Source of the DNA: Methanomicrobium sp.
GTDB taxonomy: Archaea > Halobacteriota > Methanomicrobia > Methanomicrobiales > Methanomicrobiaceae
Direction: 5' to 3'
NCBI GenBank assembly: GCA_017553245.1
Contig: JAFZMT010000085.1
Span: forward strand, 1 to 12,301
Length of the DNA: 12,301 nt
The notes below the pieces were generated by a model, which saw only the letters and a program-made list of their open reading frames with translations, did no database searches and had not been told where the DNA came from. Shown piece by piece: positions 1 through 6,000 of this stretch. The position numbers were made by a program, and so were the translations under genes. The stretch's first letter is position 1, and the number at the start of each line of letters is the position of its first letter.

Positions 1-1218
1 ATAGCGCTCGTCTCAATAAACCACGCCAAGACCAGAGCACTCGTTGAATCAAAAACGCGGGGCGCAAAAGCGATAGCCCTGCTCAAACGCAACACCGACC
101 ACCTCCTCATCACCATCCTCGTCGGCAACAACATCGCCAACATCGCCGCCGCATCCATAGCCACCGCCGTTGCCGTAAACATCTACGGCGACATCGGAAT
201 CGGCATAGCAACCGGTGTCGTAACCATCCTCATGCTCATCTTCGGCGAAATCGGACCCAAGACCTACTCCGCCAAAAACCCCGAAAAAGTAGCCCTTTTC
301 GGCGCAAGATTCATCCTCGTCCTCTCATATATCCTCACCCCCGTCTTTTGGATCTATGACGGCATCAAAAAACTCTTCAAAATCGACGCCGAACTCGCCC
401 CCACCGTCACCGAAGAAGAAATAAAGCAGTGGATCGACGTCGGCGAAGAAAGCGGCACAATCGAGGAAGAAGAGCACGAAATGCTCTACCGCGTCTTCAG
501 ATTCTCCGACACAACCGCACGCGAAGTCATGACCCCGCGCGGCGACGTCTGCATGATAGAACACTCAAAAACCCCGGAAGACGCCGTCGCCGTCTTCAAC
601 GAAACCGGCTTCACAAGGCTCCCCGTCTACTCCGAGGACACCGACAACATCATCGGCATCCTCAACGTAAAAGACATCTTCTCCGCAATCTACGAGAAGA
701 AAGAAGGCGTCACCGTCGAAAACCTCGCCTACGAACCCTACTTCGTTCCCGAAACCAAAAAAATCGACGACCTGCTTAACGAACTGCGCACCAGCAAGAT
801 GCAGATCGCCCTCGTCGCCGACGAATACGGCACATTTGCGGGACTCATCACCATGGAAGACATCCTCGAAGAACTCGTCGGCGAAATCATGGACGAATTC
901 GACGAAGAAGAACCCGAAATCAGGGACATAAGCGAAGGCACCTACATAATCAACGCGGTAGCGCCGGTAACCAAGATAAACGACGCCTTATCCCTCGACC
1001 TGCCCACCGAAGAGACCTACCAGTCCGTCGGCGGACTCATCACCGACCGCCTCGGACACATCCCCAAGACCGGCGAGGTAATAACGCTCGACAACGGCAT
1101 CACCATGCAGGTCTTGAGGATGCGCGGCAGAAAGATCGTCGAGATACAGGTCACAATCCCGAATAACGTCTGCGCAGACGCCGACGACGAAGAATACGGC
1201 GCCGAATACGGGGAATGA
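1..1218 (+). CDS. CNNM/CorC-type membrane protein with CBS pair (5' end missing)
   Basis: The reading frame is open from base 1, so the gene begins upstream; the ATG at 232 is internal. About 405 residues are visible. The first ~130 show hydrophobic segments (visible residues about 36-64, 66-88 and 97-118) and the GEIGPKTYS motif typical of the DUF21/CNNM transmembrane domain. A Bateman pair of CBS domains follows (about 175-300), opening with the conserved VMTPR (176-180) and with an ADEYG motif in the second CBS. The C-terminal ~80 residues match the CorC_HlyC domain (QSVGGLITDRLGHIP). The family includes magnesium/cobalt efflux-related proteins once annotated as hemolysins; CBS domains usually sense adenine nucleotides. 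Transport of Mg2+ is inferred from the family. It ends in an acidic tail (DADDEEYGAEYGE). A T8 tract lies 97 bases after the stop. Domain identity is very secure; substrate is not. Confidence 0.93.
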   Translation: MALVSINHAKTRALVESKTRGAKAIALLKRNTDHLLITILVGNNIANIAAASIATAVAVNIYGDIGIGIATGVVTILMLIFGEIGPKTYSAKNPEKVALFGARFILVLSYILTPVFWIYDGIKKLFKIDAELAPTVTEEEIKQWIDVGEESGTIEEEEHEMLYRVFRFSDTTAREVMTPRGDVCMIEHSKTPEDAVAVFNETGFTRLPVYSEDTDNIIGILNVKDIFSAIYEKKEGVTVENLAYEPYFVPETKKIDDLLNELRTSKMQIALVADEYGTFAGLITMEDILEELVGEIMDEFDEEEPEIRDISEGTYIINAVAPVTKINDALSLDLPTEETYQSVGGLITDRLGHIPKTGEVITLDNGITMQVLRMRGRKIVEIQVTIPNNVCADADDEEYGAEYGE

Positions 1219-1260
1219 AAACCTTAACCAAAAGCCGCCCGTAACCTTCCCTCAACAACC

Positions 1261-1284
1261 GCCGCAGCACCTGTCGCAGCACCC
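1261..1284. repeat. Two-copy 12-bp tandem repeat
   Basis: GCCGCAGCACCT is followed directly by GTCGCAGCACCC: two adjacent 12-mers differing at two positions, in the gap between the CNNM gene and purN. It is one of several 12-bp-period repeats in the window's intergenic regions. No palindrome or start codon context suggests a regulatory role. Confidence 0.7.
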
Positions 1285-1314
1285 GTCAACCTTGCGCGGC
1301 AAACAGTGACACAC

Positions 1315-1322
1315 TTTTTTTT
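1315..1322 (+). terminator. T8 tract, probable terminator of the CNNM gene
   Basis: Eight consecutive T on the plus strand lie 97 bases past the CNNM stop and 23 bases before purN. Archaeal RNA polymerase terminates at U-rich tracts with little need for a hairpin. A weak 4-bp stem (TTGC/GCAA, 1292-1302) precedes it. The short distance to purN leaves little room for a promoter, so read-through into purN is possible. Confidence 0.5.
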
Positions 1323-1344
1323 CGATAACGACCAATAAGTATAC

Positions 1345-1950
1345 ATGAAACGCATCGCAGTGCTTGCCTCCGGCAGAGGATCAAACTTTCAGTCCGTAAT
1401 CGAAAAGGTAAAAGACGGCAGTATCAACGGCGAAATCGTCTGCCTCATAACCGACAAGCCCGATGCCTATGCAATAGAGCGTGCGAAAAACGCGGGCATC
1501 CCCGTAAAAATCATCGATTTCGCCGGATTCAAAACCCGCGACGACTACAACGCGGCACTCCGCCGCACCATGACCGAGGTAAACGCCGACGTATTCATCC
1601 TCGCAGGCTACATGCGCCTCCTCGACTCCGAAACCGCAAAAGCCTTCAAAGGCAGGATGATAAACATCCACCCCGCCCTGCTCCCCTCATTCAAGGGACT
1701 GCACGCACAGCGGCAGGCTGTCGAATACGGCGTCAAAGTCGCCGGCTGCACCGTTCATTTCGTCGACGAAGAGATGGACGGCGGCGCAATCATCCTCCAG
1801 CACGTCGTCCCCGTCCTCGACGACGATGACGAAGACACCCTTGCCGACCGAATCTTAAAAGAAGAGCACATAGCGCTTCCGAAGGCAATTGCACTTTTCT
1901 GCGACGACAAACTCGTCCTCGAAGGTCGCAAGGTAAGAATCCTGAAATGA
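1345..1950 (+). CDS. purN: Phosphoribosylglycinamide formyltransferase (GART)
   Basis: The product of 201 residues has the usual PurN length. It transfers a formyl group from 10-formyl-tetrahydrofolate to GAR, the third step of purine synthesis, in the cytoplasm. The N-terminal ASGRGSNFQ (8-16) is the phosphate-binding loop for GAR. The catalytic triad of E. coli PurN (Asn106, His108, Asp144) maps to N107 and H109 in INIHPALLP and D145 in DEEMDGG. GLHAQRQAVEYG (118-129) and CTVHFVDEEMDGGAIILQ are also conserved. The start is fixed by the family N-terminus MKRIAVLASG. No good TATA box is visible in the short gap before it (AATAAGTATAC abuts the ATG), so it may be read from upstream. The last codons and stop are tandemly duplicated. 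PurN in a methanogen is noteworthy because the main C1 carrier there is tetrahydromethanopterin. Confidence 0.95.
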   Translation: MKRIAVLASGRGSNFQSVIEKVKDGSINGEIVCLITDKPDAYAIERAKNAGIPVKIIDFAGFKTRDDYNAALRRTMTEVNADVFILAGYMRLLDSETAKAFKGRMINIHPALLPSFKGLHAQRQAVEYGVKVAGCTVHFVDEEMDGGAIILQHVVPVLDDDDEDTLADRILKEEHIALPKAIALFCDDKLVLEGRKVRILK

Positions 1951-1972
1951 ATCCTGAAATAAATCCGATATT
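1937..1972. repeat. 12-bp tandem repeat over the purN stop codon
   Basis: GAATCCTGAAAT occurs twice in perfect tandem (1937-1948 and 1949-1960), followed by a degenerate third copy (AAATCCGATATT). The unit carries the last purN codons, so the purN frame meets three successive stops: TGA at 1948, TAA at 1960 and TAA at 1972. The encoded text would be ILK-stop, ILK-stop, IRY-stop. This looks like a recent 12-bp duplication of the gene end. Confidence 0.85.
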
Positions 1973-2034
1973 AACCCGAAAACATATCCGCATTTTTCCG
2001 CGCCTATCCGCGTGTATTATACCTTTGCATATCC

Positions 2035-2044
2035 AATATAATAA
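2035..2044 (+). promoter_or_regulatory. Probable TATA box for the rnp4-CRM operon
   Basis: AATATAATAA is the best TATA-like element in the purN-rnp4 gap. A start about 27 nt downstream of its centre would give a leader of roughly 45 nt before the ATG at 2111. A second candidate, GTATTATACC, lies at about 2013-2022. Confidence 0.4.
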
Positions 2045-2110
2045 GACGCAAAATAAGCGATGAACTGACGGGACTTAAAACTGCCCGAAAACGGCGGTTC
2101 GCAAACGAAA

Positions 2111-2485
2111 ATGGCAAAACGTAATGACCGTTCAAAACAGCGTTCTCTGGCGGAAGAAAGAATAAACAGACTCTTTGAGCTTGCACGGGAACATTCCGGC
2201 GAAGACGGCTCATTCAGCGCGACCTGCATAAAACATGCGCGGGTCCTCGCAATGAAGTACAGAATCCGCATAAAAAAGCCGTACAGTCGTTATTTCTGCC
2301 GAAAATGCAACAGTTACTTCATCCCCGGGCGCAATGCGAAGACAAGGATTTACAGAAACAGAGTAATCGTGACATGTGAGACCTGCGGCGCAATCCGCCG
2401 CTACCCTCTGCCGGAGAAGAAAAATACGACCGAAATCCCGAAGAATAATGCCGGAAACGTAATGCAGAAAAGTAATGCCGAATGA
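2111..2485 (+). CDS. rnp4: Ribonuclease P protein component 4 (Rpp21/Rpr2 family)
   Basis: This 124-residue basic protein fits the archaeal Rpp21 subunit, which with Rpp29 binds the specificity domain of RNase P RNA and helps mature tRNA 5' ends. Visible landmarks are the N-terminal helical region (RSLAEERINRLFELAREH, 11-28), a second helix with HARVLAMKYRIRIKKPYSRYFCRKC, and a zinc ribbon made of C63-x2-C66 and C89-x2-C92, the four family zinc ligands. The C-terminal tail from about residue 102 (Asn/Lys-rich) is low in complexity and its DNA is repetitive. The last 11 bases overlap the next gene, which implies translational coupling and a shared transcript. The start ATG at 2111 gives the usual basic N-terminus MAKRND. 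Confidence 0.93.
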   Translation: MAKRNDRSKQRSLAEERINRLFELAREHSGEDGSFSATCIKHARVLAMKYRIRIKKPYSRYFCRKCNSYFIPGRNAKTRIYRNRVIVTCETCGAIRRYPLPEKKNTTEIPKNNAGNVMQKSNAE

Positions 2486-3260
2486 TAAAATGAACGATAA
2501 AACCTCAAAATATACCCCCCAAGACCTCCAACTGCTCAAGGCAACCCTGTGGATAGGAAAGATGGGCTGCACCGAAAATATCATCGAAGAGATTCGCCGC
2601 CAGACAAAAACCGAGGAGATAATCAAGGTAAAATGGCTCAGAAACACTGATATCGACCCCAAAGCCGTCGCCGAAGAAAGCGGCACGGTCCTGATTCAGG
2701 CACGCGGCAGAACCATGGTTCTGGCAAGAAAGAAGGACTCCGCCTCAAAGAAAGCCGCGGCTGCTCAGAACACCGCCGCCTCAAAGCCAAAGACCGCAGG
2801 ACCCGCGAAGTCCGTTAAAAACGCCGGTTCGCAACGCCCCTCATACGCCCGCCCCGCACCGCGCTACAGCGACTTCGACGATTTCGATGACTACGATGGC
2901 GAGCGCCGCCGCTCGCCCGCAAAACCGCGCTCCTTTGCCCCGCACATGCCGCAGAACTACAGCGCCGGCGCATCCGACTCAAGACTCGGATACATGCCCA
3001 AAAACTCGATAAACAGCGAAAGAAGAAACCCCTACACCACGCACACCCGCAACTCGTATCGTGACTCGGGCAACGGCGCGGGAAGAACGGGAAGTACGGC
3101 AAAAACGGCAGGACAGTCGGGACGGGGAAAAGCGGTAAAAGGCGGATCGCGCCCCGCGGGCAGACCCTCAAAACCCTACTCCAAAAGCTATGGCGGCGCA
3201 AAAAGGACCAGACCGACCAAAAGCCGTCAGAAGATATGGCCCGACAAACGCCGTCACTGA
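2475..3260 (+). CDS. CRM (YhbY/CRS1)-domain RNA-binding protein with long disordered tail
   Basis: Residues about 13-88 form a CRM domain: LKATLWIGKMGCTENIIEEI carries the GKxG loop (28-31), followed by the EIIKVKW strand and the ARGRTMVLARK terminal strand. Bacterial YhbY binds pre-50S subunits and plant CRM proteins aid intron splicing, so an RNA-binding role is well supported; the target is unknown. The family core is only about 90-100 residues. Here a tail of some 170 residues rich in Gly, Ser, Arg, Lys and Pro follows, with an acidic patch (about 132-143, SDFDDFDDYDGE) and 3-residue repeats (GRT-GST-AKT-AGQ, from base 3081). The tail looks intrinsically disordered. The gene overlaps rnp4 by 11 bases, so both products may serve RNA maturation. 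ATG at 2490 is an alternative start that would remove five residues. Confidence 0.87.
   Translation: MPNDKMNDKTSKYTPQDLQLLKATLWIGKMGCTENIIEEIRRQTKTEEIIKVKWLRNTDIDPKAVAEESGTVLIQARGRTMVLARKKDSASKKAAAAQNTAASKPKTAGPAKSVKNAGSQRPSYARPAPRYSDFDDFDDYDGERRRSPAKPRSFAPHMPQNYSAGASDSRLGYMPKNSINSERRNPYTTHTRNSYRDSGNGAGRTGSTAKTAGQSGRGKAVKGGSRPAGRPSKPYSKSYGGAKRTRPTKSRQKIWPDKRRH
2481..2504. repeat. 12-bp tandem repeat at the rnp4/CRM overlap
   Basis: AATGATAAAATG is followed by AACGATAAAACC, two adjacent 12-mers differing at three positions. The first copy spans the rnp4 stop (TGA 2483-2485), and both encode the repeated NDK of the CRM protein's N-terminus (MPNDKMNDKT). The duplication may have moved or created the overlapping start. 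Confidence 0.65.
3081..3116. repeat. 9-bp degenerate tandem repeat inside the CRM tail
   Basis: Four consecutive 9-mers (GGAAGAACG, GGAAGTACG, GCAAAAACG, GCAGGACAG) encode a 3-residue periodic stretch (GRT, GST, AKT, AGQ) in the disordered tail. Period 9 keeps the frame. Confidence 0.6.
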
Positions 3261-3327
3261 AGGTGCCCCCACCGTCACGACGTAACGCCGCAGGTAAATA
3301 TCATAATCTTTAATAGATTAACCGTCG

Positions 3328-3337
3328 TTTTAAATAT
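3328..3337 (+). promoter_or_regulatory. TATA box (box A) of the tRNA gene
   Basis: TTTTAAATAT sits 40-49 bases before the tRNA 5' end. A transcript start about 27 nt past its centre (near 3360) gives a short 5' leader for RNase P to remove, the usual arrangement for archaeal tRNA genes. Confidence 0.65.
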
Positions 3338-3376
3338 GCACTTTGTGTGCACCAAACCAACGGCAAAAATAACAGT

Positions 3377-3491
3377 GCCGTCGTGGCCTAGTTGGTTAGG
3401 GCGCCAGACTCATAGGGTTTTTGAGCACATTTCGGGGCGCTTTGATATCTGAGATATCTGGAGGTCGCGGGTTCGGGTCCCGTCGACGGCA
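3377..3491 (+). tRNA. tRNA-Met (CAT anticodon) with intron
   Basis: The acceptor stem GCCGTCG (3377-3383) pairs with CGACGGC (3484-3490), with discriminator A at 3491. The D-arm stem is GCCT/GGGC (3386-3389, 3399-3402), the anticodon stem is CCAGA/TCTGG (3404-3408, 3457-3461), and the T arm is GCGGG TTCGGGT CCCGT. Removing 3415-3455 leaves a seven-base anticodon loop CTCATAA with anticodon CAT at 3411-3413. The sequence fits an elongator tRNA-Met, which often carries a 37/38 intron in archaea. A tRNA-Ile2, whose C34 becomes agmatidine, also has a CAT anticodon in the gene and cannot be fully excluded. CCA is not encoded. It has its own promoter and terminator. Confidence 0.94.
3415..3455 (+). 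other. tRNA intron (41 nt, bulge-helix-bulge type, position 37/38)
   Basis: The central 4-bp helix is CTCA (3409-3412) paired with TGAG (3450-3453). A three-base bulge lies on each side: TAG (3413-3415, cut after A3414) and ATA (3454-3456, cut after T3455). The outer helix is the anticodon stem. This is the canonical substrate of archaeal tRNA splicing endonuclease. The inner helix begins with G3416-C3449 and is weak. The intron is too short to encode an enzyme, and no C/D-box guide is evident. Confidence 0.85.
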
Positions 3492-3496
3492 TAATC

Positions 3497-3526
3497 GGGG
3501 ACAAATTCCCCCTGTTTTTTGTTTTT
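3497..3526 (+). terminator. Hairpin plus T tract after the tRNA
   Basis: GGGGA (3497-3501) pairs with TCCCC (3507-3511) around a five-base loop, followed by T6 and T5 runs (3515-3520 and 3522-3526). It starts five bases after the tRNA discriminator base and resembles an intrinsic terminator. Confidence 0.75.
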
Positions 3527-3548
3527 CCGCATTTTTCGTTATTACATA

Positions 3549-3604
3549 TTTCCGTATTATCCGTATCTCCCGTATTTTCCGCATTTAAGCGCATATTGCC
3601 GCAT
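3549..3604. repeat. 9-bp degenerate tandem repeat array
   Basis: Four in-phase 9-mers, TTTCCGTAT, TATCCGTAT, CTCCCGTAT and TTTCCGCAT (3549-3584), are followed by two 10-base relatives ending in CGCAT (3585-3604). They lie in the 294-base gap between the tRNA and the HAD gene. The core is CCGYAT. The rest of the gap up to the promoter at 3721 shows nothing I can identify. Confidence 0.7.
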
Positions 3605-3720
3605 AACATATCTTCTCATCCCGTTTACCGTGCCCCGCGCCCCGCCAGCGGTGCGTATCCGACCGAAATACAATCACAACCCAATAGCAATCCGCTTGCG
3701 TTCACAAAAGCGAAATATCC

Positions 3721-3740
3721 CGGGTGTATAAAATAACCCG
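3721..3740 (+). promoter_or_regulatory. TATA box enclosed in an inverted repeat, upstream of the HAD gene
   Basis: GTATAAAATA (3726-3735) is a strong TATA box about 52-59 bases before the ATG at 3786. It is flanked exactly by CGGGT (3721-3725) and ACCCG (3736-3740), which are reverse complements. The arms could be an operator half-site pair for a repressor that competes with TBP/TFB, or could be chance. The predicted leader is about 28 nt. Confidence 0.65.
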
Positions 3741-3785
3741 ACAAAATTCGCCGCATTTATCTATGGTAACGGACAAGAAACTATC

Positions 3786-4472
3786 ATGAATACCTGCACA
3801 CCGGCAAAAACGGAGATAAAAGCCATACTCTTCGACATGGACAACACCCTCTTCGACTTTGCCGCCGCAAAAATAATCTCGTGCGGAAAAATATGCGAAT
3901 TTTTGGGCAAAGGAACCGACTGGGACCTGATGCGCTACTTCTTAAACAGCGGTCTCGGCTACGAAAGCCACGCCAACATCGAGAAATTCATGAAGGACAA
4001 CGGCATATACAACGAAGCCGACTACGAAACCGCCGTCTGCATCTACGAAAGCGTAAAACTCAACTCCCTCGTTCTCTACGACAACGTCGTCCCCACCCTC
4101 GAAAAGATTCGCGCCGCAGGTATCAAAACGGCAATCATCACCGACGCCGAAAGCTCGCAGACAAAAAAGCGCCTCGACAAAACCGGACTCTCGAAATACT
4201 TCGACTGCGCGGTCTCACCCGACATCTCCGGCGCACGAAAACCCGAACCCCCCACCTTCCTCTGTGCGCTTGAAAAACTCGGCGCCGAAATCATGGAAAC
4301 CATGGTCGTCGGCGACAGCCTGCGCCGCGAAATTGAACCCGCCAACAAACTCGGCATGACAAGCGTCTACGCAAAATACGGCGACTGGATGAAAATCCCC
4401 GCAAAAGACGTAATCCCCGACTACACCATAGAAAACTTCGGCGAACTTGCAGGCATCCTCAACCTCGAATAA
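3786..4472 (+). CDS. HAD-superfamily hydrolase (phosphatase-like)
   Basis: The 228-residue protein has all four HAD motifs: motif I DMDNTL with nucleophile D17 and acid/base D19; motif II T119 in IITDAESS; motif III K152 in ARKPEPP; and motif IV GDS (176-178, D177), here followed by RREIEPANKLGM. The segment between motifs I and II forms a helical cap (about residues 25-100), as in subfamily IA enzymes such as phosphoglycolate phosphatase. It is therefore expected to be a cytoplasmic Mg2+-dependent phosphomonoesterase. The substrate cannot be told from sequence. The final helix is followed by DYTIENFGEL, typical of the family. It appears monocistronic, with its own strong TATA box, and converges on the aIF5A gene. 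Confidence 0.88.
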   Translation: MNTCTPAKTEIKAILFDMDNTLFDFAAAKIISCGKICEFLGKGTDWDLMRYFLNSGLGYESHANIEKFMKDNGIYNEADYETAVCIYESVKLNSLVLYDNVVPTLEKIRAAGIKTAIITDAESSQTKKRLDKTGLSKYFDCAVSPDISGARKPEPPTFLCALEKLGAEIMETMVVGDSLRREIEPANKLGMTSVYAKYGDWMKIPAKDVIPDYTIENFGELAGILNLE

Positions 4473-4564
4473 CCGAAGCCAAAATAAATACAATGGCGCG
4501 AGCCAAACCCCTCTGAAACAACGCAAGCCCCGCGCAATAAGCCCCCGCGGGACAGCTGGCAGGT

Positions 4565-4600
4565 CCAAAACCAAATCAAAAACCAGCGCAAAAACCGAAT
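4565..4600. repeat. 12-bp degenerate tandem repeat, three copies
   Basis: CCAAAACCAAAT, CAAAAACCAGCG and CAAAAACCGAAT lie in direct succession. The left half of the unit (CMAAAACC) is conserved and the right half varies. It belongs to the recurring 12-bp-period pattern of this window's gaps. Confidence 0.6.
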
Positions 4601-4664
4601 ACAACGCGACCGATGCCCGAAAATACCTAAAAATACCAAAATAACTCTGAAAAACGCCGAAAGT

Positions 4665-4671
4665 AAAAAAA
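4665..4671 (-). terminator. T7 tract (minus strand), probable aIF5A terminator
   Basis: Seven A on the plus strand give a T7 tract on the minus strand, 87 bases past the aIF5A stop. No strong hairpin precedes it, which is normal for archaeal terminators. Confidence 0.45.
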
Positions 4672-4757
4672 TTATTGATATAGTATCTGAAACGCCTCAA
4701 ACGAAGCATCTCATCAACGCATCAACACATAAAAGACTGCTGTCCTTTTTAACGAAT

Positions 4758-5144
4758 TTACTCATCAATGTCAAGCTTCTTCTTGTTAAGCGAAGCAATG
4801 TAGGGAACCTCGGTTCCCGCGACGAGCTTTGCCGCGACATCCTCGCTCACCTGAAGCTCAAACATATCGAAGGTCTTAGCGTCCATAAGCTGCACGCTCG
4901 TGCCCGCAATCGAGATAACCTGAGCAATACAGCGTTCCACGACAGGAATATAGGTCTTTGCCGTAACCGGCTGAACGATTGAGCGCTTAACGCCGTCAAA
5001 GATACCCACAACATCCATACGCGACTTTGCCGCACCGTGCTTACCCGGTTTTGAGATTGCGATGCTCAAAATCTTACACGGCTCATCATCGACGACAACA
5101 TATCGTCCTTCCTTTAGCTTTCCAATTTCAGTCTGTTCTTTCAT
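4758..5144 (-). CDS. Translation initiation factor 5A (aIF5A)
   Basis: The 128-residue protein is the full length of archaeal IF5A, which relieves ribosome stalling (notably at proline-rich stretches) during elongation. The N-terminal SH3-like domain carries the hypusination loop SKPGKHGAAK (31-40), and K35 is the lysine expected to be modified by deoxyhypusine synthase. The C-terminal OB-fold runs from about residue 70 (AKTYIPVVERCIAQVISI) to the end. The start MKEQTEIGKLKEGRYVVVDDEPC is the family N-terminus. It is transcribed divergently from the IMPase-like gene, with 79 bases between the two starts. No deoxyhypusine synthase gene is in the window. Confidence 0.96.
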   Translation of the reverse strand: MKEQTEIGKLKEGRYVVVDDEPCKILSIAISKPGKHGAAKSRMDVVGIFDGVKRSIVQPVTAKTYIPVVERCIAQVISIAGTSVQLMDAKTFDMFELQVSEDVAAKLVAGTEVPYIASLNKKKLDIDE

Positions 5145-5177
5145 GATTGATCAAACTCTAATATTATATTACTATTA

Positions 5178-5189
5178 ACTTAAATAAAC
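5178..5189. promoter_or_regulatory. Shared AT-rich box between divergent aIF5A and IMPase genes
   Basis: The gap of 79 bases between the two start codons holds ACTTAAATAAAC at its midpoint. It reads as TTAAATAA on the plus strand and TTTATTTAA on the minus strand, about 40 bases from each ATG. Either reading would put the transcript start about 13 bases before its gene. A second AT-rich block, AATATTATATTA (5159-5170), is an alternative box for the plus-strand gene. The plus gene has a GGAG ribosome-binding site at 5214-5217. Confidence 0.5.
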
Positions 5190-5223
5190 TAAGCGAATAA
5201 TGATTGAATAACCGGAGTAGGAA

Positions 5224-6000
5224 ATGGAGTTTTTAGAGTGCTGTGAAGCTGCGGCTGAGAAGGTAACGGCGGCGATATCGCCGCTTATCGGGACAAAAGA
5301 AGGCGGGGACGTCGTCAAGATGGGCGCGGACGGGACACCCACCGAAGCAATCGACCAGATTGCCGAGGAGATAGTCATAGAATGCTTCCGGCGCGACTGC
5401 CCCTGCAAAGATCTCATAAGCGAAGAGATAGGGCATATCGGCATGGGCGGAGAGAAAGGAACCATCTACCTCGACCCCGTCGACGGCACGCACAACGCCG
5501 TCACCGGCAACCCCTTCTACGCACTCTCGGTCGCATACGCCGAATCGGGGGTCACGACAAAGGCGTATGTCCGCGACCTCGCGCACGGCGAAACCTTCTA
5601 CGCCGAACTGGGAAAAGGCGCGTTCTGCGACGGCAAAAAAGTCACCGTATCGTCGACGAACTTCCTCGACAAAAGCACAATCAGCGTCTACTGCAAAAAG
5701 TTCGACCCCGAGACCATTCTCAAAATCGGCACGAAAATCCGCCGCTGGAGACTCTACGGCGCATCCGCACTCGAACTCTGCTACGTAGGCTGCGGCAGGC
5801 TCGACGGCTTCATTGACCTGAGAAACACCCTGCGCGTGACCGATGCCGCGGCGGGAATCCTCTTCTGCACCGAAGCCGGCGGCAGAGTCACGGACCGCGA
5901 AGGACACCCCGTCCATTTCACCGACGACGTCAGCCGCGGTCAGTGCCTCATCGCCACAAACGGCAGAATCCATAACAAGGCAATCGAGTATCTGAGATAA
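5224..6000 (+). CDS. Inositol-monophosphatase-family phosphatase (IMPase/FBPase or NADP phosphatase)
   Basis: The 258-residue product has the archaeal IMPase fold motifs: metal ligands E67-E68 in LISEEIG, DPVDGT (84-89, with D84 and D87), and D207 in RVTDAAAG, with GASALELCYVGCGRLDGF (179-196) before it. Family members hydrolyse inositol-1-phosphate, fructose-1,6-bisphosphate or NADP+ with Mg2+. The next gene is NAD kinase; in Methanocaldococcus jannaschii an IMPase-like NADP phosphatase domain is fused in front of NAD kinase (MJ0917). That makes NADP phosphatase activity plausible here, alongside the FBPase/IMPase alternatives. The start ATG has GGAG six bases upstream. The gene end carries a 12-bp tandem repeat with extra in-frame stops. 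Confidence 0.92.
   Translation: MEFLECCEAAAEKVTAAISPLIGTKEGGDVVKMGADGTPTEAIDQIAEEIVIECFRRDCPCKDLISEEIGHIGMGGEKGTIYLDPVDGTHNAVTGNPFYALSVAYAESGVTTKAYVRDLAHGETFYAELGKGAFCDGKKVTVSSTNFLDKSTISVYCKKFDPETILKIGTKIRRWRLYGASALELCYVGCGRLDGFIDLRNTLRVTDAAAGILFCTEAGGRVTDREGHPVHFTDDVSRGQCLIATNGRIHNKAIEYLR

Larger units (their letters stand above)
4473..4757. other. Intergenic region between convergent HAD and aIF5A genes
   Basis: This 285-base gap separates two converging genes. It is A-rich on the plus strand and contains a three-copy 12-bp repeat and a T7 tract on the minus strand. A 65-codon open frame crosses it (4447-4644) but has low-complexity composition (Lys, Ser, Thr, Asn), starts inside the HAD gene and has no ribosome-binding site, so I do not call it a gene. 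Confidence 0.6.

Noticed and set aside
2745..3260. Frameshift explaining the odd C-terminal tail of the CRM protein
   Set aside because: The frame stays open to a normal stop with steady use of basic and small residues, and no other frame there resembles a known domain.
3549..3604. Transposon end or attachment site beside the tRNA
   Set aside because: No integrase, no duplicated tRNA 3' end and no terminal inverted repeats; the sequence is a simple 9-bp degenerate repeat.
4447..4644. A possible small protein of 65 residues in the HAD-aIF5A gap
   Set aside because: It starts inside the HAD gene, has no ribosome-binding site, and its Lys/Ser/Thr-rich text follows the 12-bp repeat.
5233..5973. 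A 246-codon open frame on the minus strand across the IMPase-like gene
   Set aside because: It mirrors the plus-strand gene, whose C-ending codons suppress stops in the opposite strand. Its protein has no recognisable domain while the plus-strand frame has full catalytic motifs.
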